Below are positions 60,676-64,000 of a DNA stretch of 64,000 bases, in pieces. The stretch is from Phallusia mammillata (Eukaryota; Chordata; Ascidiacea; Phlebobranchia; Ascidiidae). Numbering within the stretch: the stretch's first letter is position 1; every line of letters begins with the position of its first letter. The notes under the pieces were generated by a model. It saw only the letters and a program-made list of their open reading frames with translations. It was not told the origin of the DNA and ran no database searches. The DNA is taken from the NCBI GenBank assembly GCA_003260075.1, contig QLIY01000465.1, positions 1-64,000 on the forward strand. The letters are read 5' to 3'. The translations under genes were made by a program, and so were the position numbers.

Positions 60676-63600
60676 CTGTAGAAGTAATAAAACGAGAAAT
60701 TCAAGTCCCAATTCCGTTGGCATTTTGTACAAGGTTCGCAATACATGACTATAAGCGGGCCTGAAATTGAGACCCGAACCCGAAAGTACAAACCTGTAGC
60801 GAATTTTTGTAAAACAAGACCGAAAAGTTGTGTGAAGTCATGCCTATTCAAGTCGGTTCTGTTCATACTTAAGCCCGAACCCGGACTTACAACCTTGTTG
60901 CAATGATTGTTTTTTTTTAATCTGTGGCACATGTCGTACTGTTCACTTGTGCTGAATTTAGCGTTGCGCTTCATCCTTACCATTCGTACAGTTTTAAACA
61001 GTGTTTTTAAACGCGTCTAAACTTTTTTTTTGTGGCTAGCCGTCGTGCAATGTTTAAAGGCGTTTGGCAGTGGGCACCCATCATAAATTTTGCGCTATAC
61101 ACAAAAATATATCATTTTTTTGAACGTATTGGCTGCATGTTTTCTAGCTATGCAAATCATGTCATTTTTTACTTTAAAGTAAGTGTAAGGGTTTAGATTG
61201 AATTCAATATGCTTTAACCTCTTTTGTTTCTTGTTAGTTAAAACTAGTTTTAAAAGAGCAGTTCGTTATGCAACAAAAGTTTTTCGGTTGTCTTGTGCTG
61301 GTATTTATGCGCACTTAGCCAAGCGTTGAGCACCAACGTTTGGGTTCAAATTAGACCTAACAATAAAAACGTTCGATAATTTTTTCGATTTGTTCGATAC
61401 AGCGGCAGTACACGGTCAGAAATTTGGTCCTTAGCGAGAATTATACTGGGACCGTACGGCTTTATATGGCGACATTGTGGTTAAACACAGAAACTTAACA
61501 TAACACATTTGCAGCGATTCCCCAAAATTAGAATTACAACCCAAGATTTCATGTTAATGTTTCAACAATGTCGAGTTTATCTTTACCGAAAATTTTAACC
61601 CATATATGAACTTAACATGCCACGATGTTTTTTGTAATTCGAGCGATTTTCCTTGATTTCACATAGCGCTTATTGTAATGCTTTTTTTCGCAATTTTATT
61701 GCATGCAAAGTACAAAATAACACCATAGAACGAACCCCTAAGGGCATCACAAAGTGGGACAGAGAACTGCTCTTTCAAATCCTTCTCAAAACTGTTCGGT
61801 AGTCCACAAAAATTCGCAGTAGCGACATTTCCAGTAAGTAAACGGAATCGTAAATATATAAATCTAAAGATTAAAATCTGACTGCAAAAAAACCCAGTTA
61901 CAGCGATTTGTATCTAAACGCACGTTGGACATTGCCCTCGTCCTGAGCGGTAGAGATTATCACTCTGATTTTAAACACATCAACACATTAGGTAGCACCA
62001 CGATGGAACGGATTAAGACAAAGTGACAACAAACAATACCAAATGTGCCGGTTCGTATTTTTAATGCATCACTTTGACAGGCGTTAGGTACGCTTTGTGC
62101 CAACGAAAACAAAAACAAGCTCGGTACATCAGAAGCTCATGTCACCACGTGGATAAACATTATTAAAGGCCAGTAGTCAAGGTTACCACCGTTTTTTCCT
62201 ACAAAAGACCGAAGTTATTAAATGTAAAAATTCAACAAAAATTTTGAATTAAGGTCATTTAATCCCTATATCGTTAGATGCTGAAATAATCAGACAAACC
62301 AATTTAATAATGCAAAAAAATAGTTCAATTTGTTTAGACCCATTTTTCTGGGGATGGACATTCTTCTATCAGGTTTTTGCGTTTTAGGTTATCTACATGG
62401 TAAATCTATTTATAGAACAGCGTTTAAGTTACCTCTTCAGGCGTGCATTGTCTGCATGTTCCAGAATTGTGAGCTGCGTTTATTGCGTAACAACCATCAG
62501 TGTGTGTCGCTTCGAACCAACTGATTGTTGAAAGAATGGCTGTGTCATTCCTAGAACAAAACAATTTCGTTCAATAATGTGTTAGAGAATAAAGTGCTTG
62601 GATTTTCTTTAGTCCAAAACCACACATTGAGTGTTTAAACTTTATTGAAACATCTTAAAAAGCATTTTGGAATTGTTTTAGAAATTTATTAAACCGTAAT
62701 TTTAATCTATTGGCACAGATCTTTTTGTTAAGTTTATGATAAACAACCAACAGCTTTTAGGCTTTTTATTTACAGATGAAATGTATTTCCTAAACTTAAA
62801 TGCTTAAAATTCTTCAAAAATTTCAATCTACAACAGTAGGAATATTATGTTTGGACAAATTACCACAAACTAACATCTCCCTGATACTAAACGAACCGCA
62901 ATTTCGCAAAACTTTTCAAAACGCCAGAGGCTTAAACGCTGAAACGTTGACTGACAGTTCCACTCAGCCGCACAAACACGTGTTGTTGGAAGGTCACGGA
63001 ATTAAGACTCAAGGTCATGTTATATCCATGCGGGTTTACCACATATTGCATGTTACCGGCTTATTGCGTTTAAACAGAAAAGTGAATATAACAGCCCAAA
63101 CAGACGTAAAGAGCGACATGCCTAATGTTAAAACGTTTCGGCAAATGCTCATTTTAAATATATGTCTCATTGGACTTATAAACCATGTATACTCTACATA
63201 CATTGTACATATATTCTATACATTGTATAGTGTACCAAAGAGTATCCCTTTTAAACCATGCAAGTCATATCTTCCCCCCCCCCAATATATGTCTCATTGG
63301 ACTTATAAACCATGTATACTCTACATACATTCTATACATTGTATAGTGTACTAAAGAGTATCCCTTTTAAACCATGCAAGTTATATCTTCTAGTCATAAA
63401 GATGTATTTGTTTGTCGATAAATTGAAATACAACTTTTCGAAGCGCACTGATGGCAGAAGCCAGCAAGTAGGTTGGATTATGACGTCACACTCATTTAGC
63501 AGGATAGAACTTTTGAAAACAATTGAAACCTTCCACAACATTTCCACACACAATTCTTACCATGAACAGATATGCCAGCCTTCGCTGCACAAGTTTGACT

Positions 63601-64000
63601 CCGCTACATGACCTCTCCATGACCCCTTACACGCAGACACATCTCTGTGACGTAACAAACCGTCCTTCCGCCCATTGGAGCATCCGAAAGCTACGTCAGA
63701 AACGAAAATAGTTTATTTTTGAGAAAAAACAAATTGTTAAAACTGATTTCTACAAGGTTTTCGTCAAAACATTGATGATATACAGTTGTGTGTTCTTTCA
63801 CAGAAATACTTTTAATTTGTATTCATAATTTTGCTTGTATTTAGCGTAAAAAGGAACACTTACACACAACACATATTAAGGAACGTTTAAACCGTTTCTC
63901 TATTCATTCATTCATAATTGTATTCGTATAAGATACTGATTTCCCGCATTTCGTACTTTGTACAGGGAAAATTTTCCACTGCGACGTGAAGAACCAGAAA
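60676..64000. other. Right end of window, no gene supported
   Basis: No exon passing both a splice-site and a protein-pattern test was found. A C-junction duplication is at 63274-63283 (about 63163-63273 repeated from 63284). The 5' exons of the minus-strand Ig gene could lie here or beyond the window. Confidence 0.4.

Larger units (their letters stand above)
424..63283. repeat. Set of ten-base C junctions between direct repeats
   Basis: Short C runs lie at 424-434, 804-813, 1407-1416, 6898-6909, 9306-9314, 10495-10504, 10606-10615, 19105-19116, 22400-22409, 22877-22886, 23485-23494, 32693-32702, 33667-33676, 34053-34062, 36569-36578, 36748-36757, 39826-39835, 40124-40134, 43718-43728, 46782-46791, 48647-48657, 50367-50376, 57206-57216, 57735-57744, 59011-59021 and 63274-63283. 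A G run is at 25510-25519. Nearly all are 10 bases, or 10 plus adjacent native C. Most have sequence on the right that restarts a segment already present on the left. I infer filler between overlapping contig ends, not biology. Confidence 0.8.

Noticed and set aside
62800..63354. Frame of 184 codons on the plus strand
   Set aside because: It runs through a C-junction duplication and AT-rich repeats and has no coding pattern.
1..64000. CRISPR arrays, bacterial operons or phage genes
   Set aside because: Introns, SINEs and domain content are animal nuclear; no spaced repeat array was seen.

Overview
The window is nuclear DNA of an invertebrate chordate, most probably a tunicate of the Ciona type (inference). 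The evidence: AT-rich sequence, compact multi-exon genes with GT-AG introns, dense small DNA transposons and tRNA-derived SINEs, an ABCB9-like half-transporter, a complex III core-2 gene and modular extracellular proteins. Most real coding sequence sits in short exons, so I rebuilt the genes by matching splice sites and codon phase. Exon coordinates are given in each entry.

Layout. 1-2.3 kb: no gene; repeats and three 10-C junctions. 2.4-10.1 kb, minus: ABCB9/TAPL-like peptide transporter (11 exons) with internal MITEs, a long hairpin and several coding breaks. 12.2-12.8 kb, plus: single-exon type II membrane protein of unknown function. 15.3-21.8 kb, plus: Ly6/uPAR-domain gene with phase-compatible alternatives for a secreted form, a membrane form and two cytoplasmic tails. 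23.8-28.5 kb, minus: UQCRC2 copy A, with an in-frame TGA in exon 1 and a 3' region cut by an N. 29.4-30.8 kb, plus: two two-exon genes for tiny glycine-zipper-like hydrophobic proteins. 31.3-31.8 kb, minus: broken 3' end of an LPMO-like gene. 32-39.6 kb repeats the same order (copy B): UQCRC2 5' exons, two more mini-genes, LPMO-like 3' exons, continuing into the complete seven-exon LPMO-like gene up to 43.6 kb. 44-52 kb: mostly no recognisable gene. 52-60.7 kb, minus: partial modular secreted or surface protein (Cys-rich, Ig, Cys-rich, EGF modules) with an apparent alternative 3' end. 60.7-64 kb: nothing confident.

The most interesting biology is (i) a family of four mini-genes with a shared phase-1 intron, a Gly/Ala-rich hydrophobic core and a basic-aromatic C-terminus, three of them with a shared upstream motif; and (ii) a secreted protein whose predicted mature N-terminus is His and which has a second candidate His in a Lys-Asn-His motif. 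The latter suggests a copper polysaccharide mono-oxygenase in an animal group that makes its own cellulose.

A strong technical signal runs through the window: about 27 C runs of almost exactly 10 bases (one is G), most of them between direct copies of the same 60-250 bp. They look like fixed-length gap fillers between overlapping, unmerged contig ends, probably divergent alleles. Duplications and gene breaks near them should be treated as assembly-dependent until checked.
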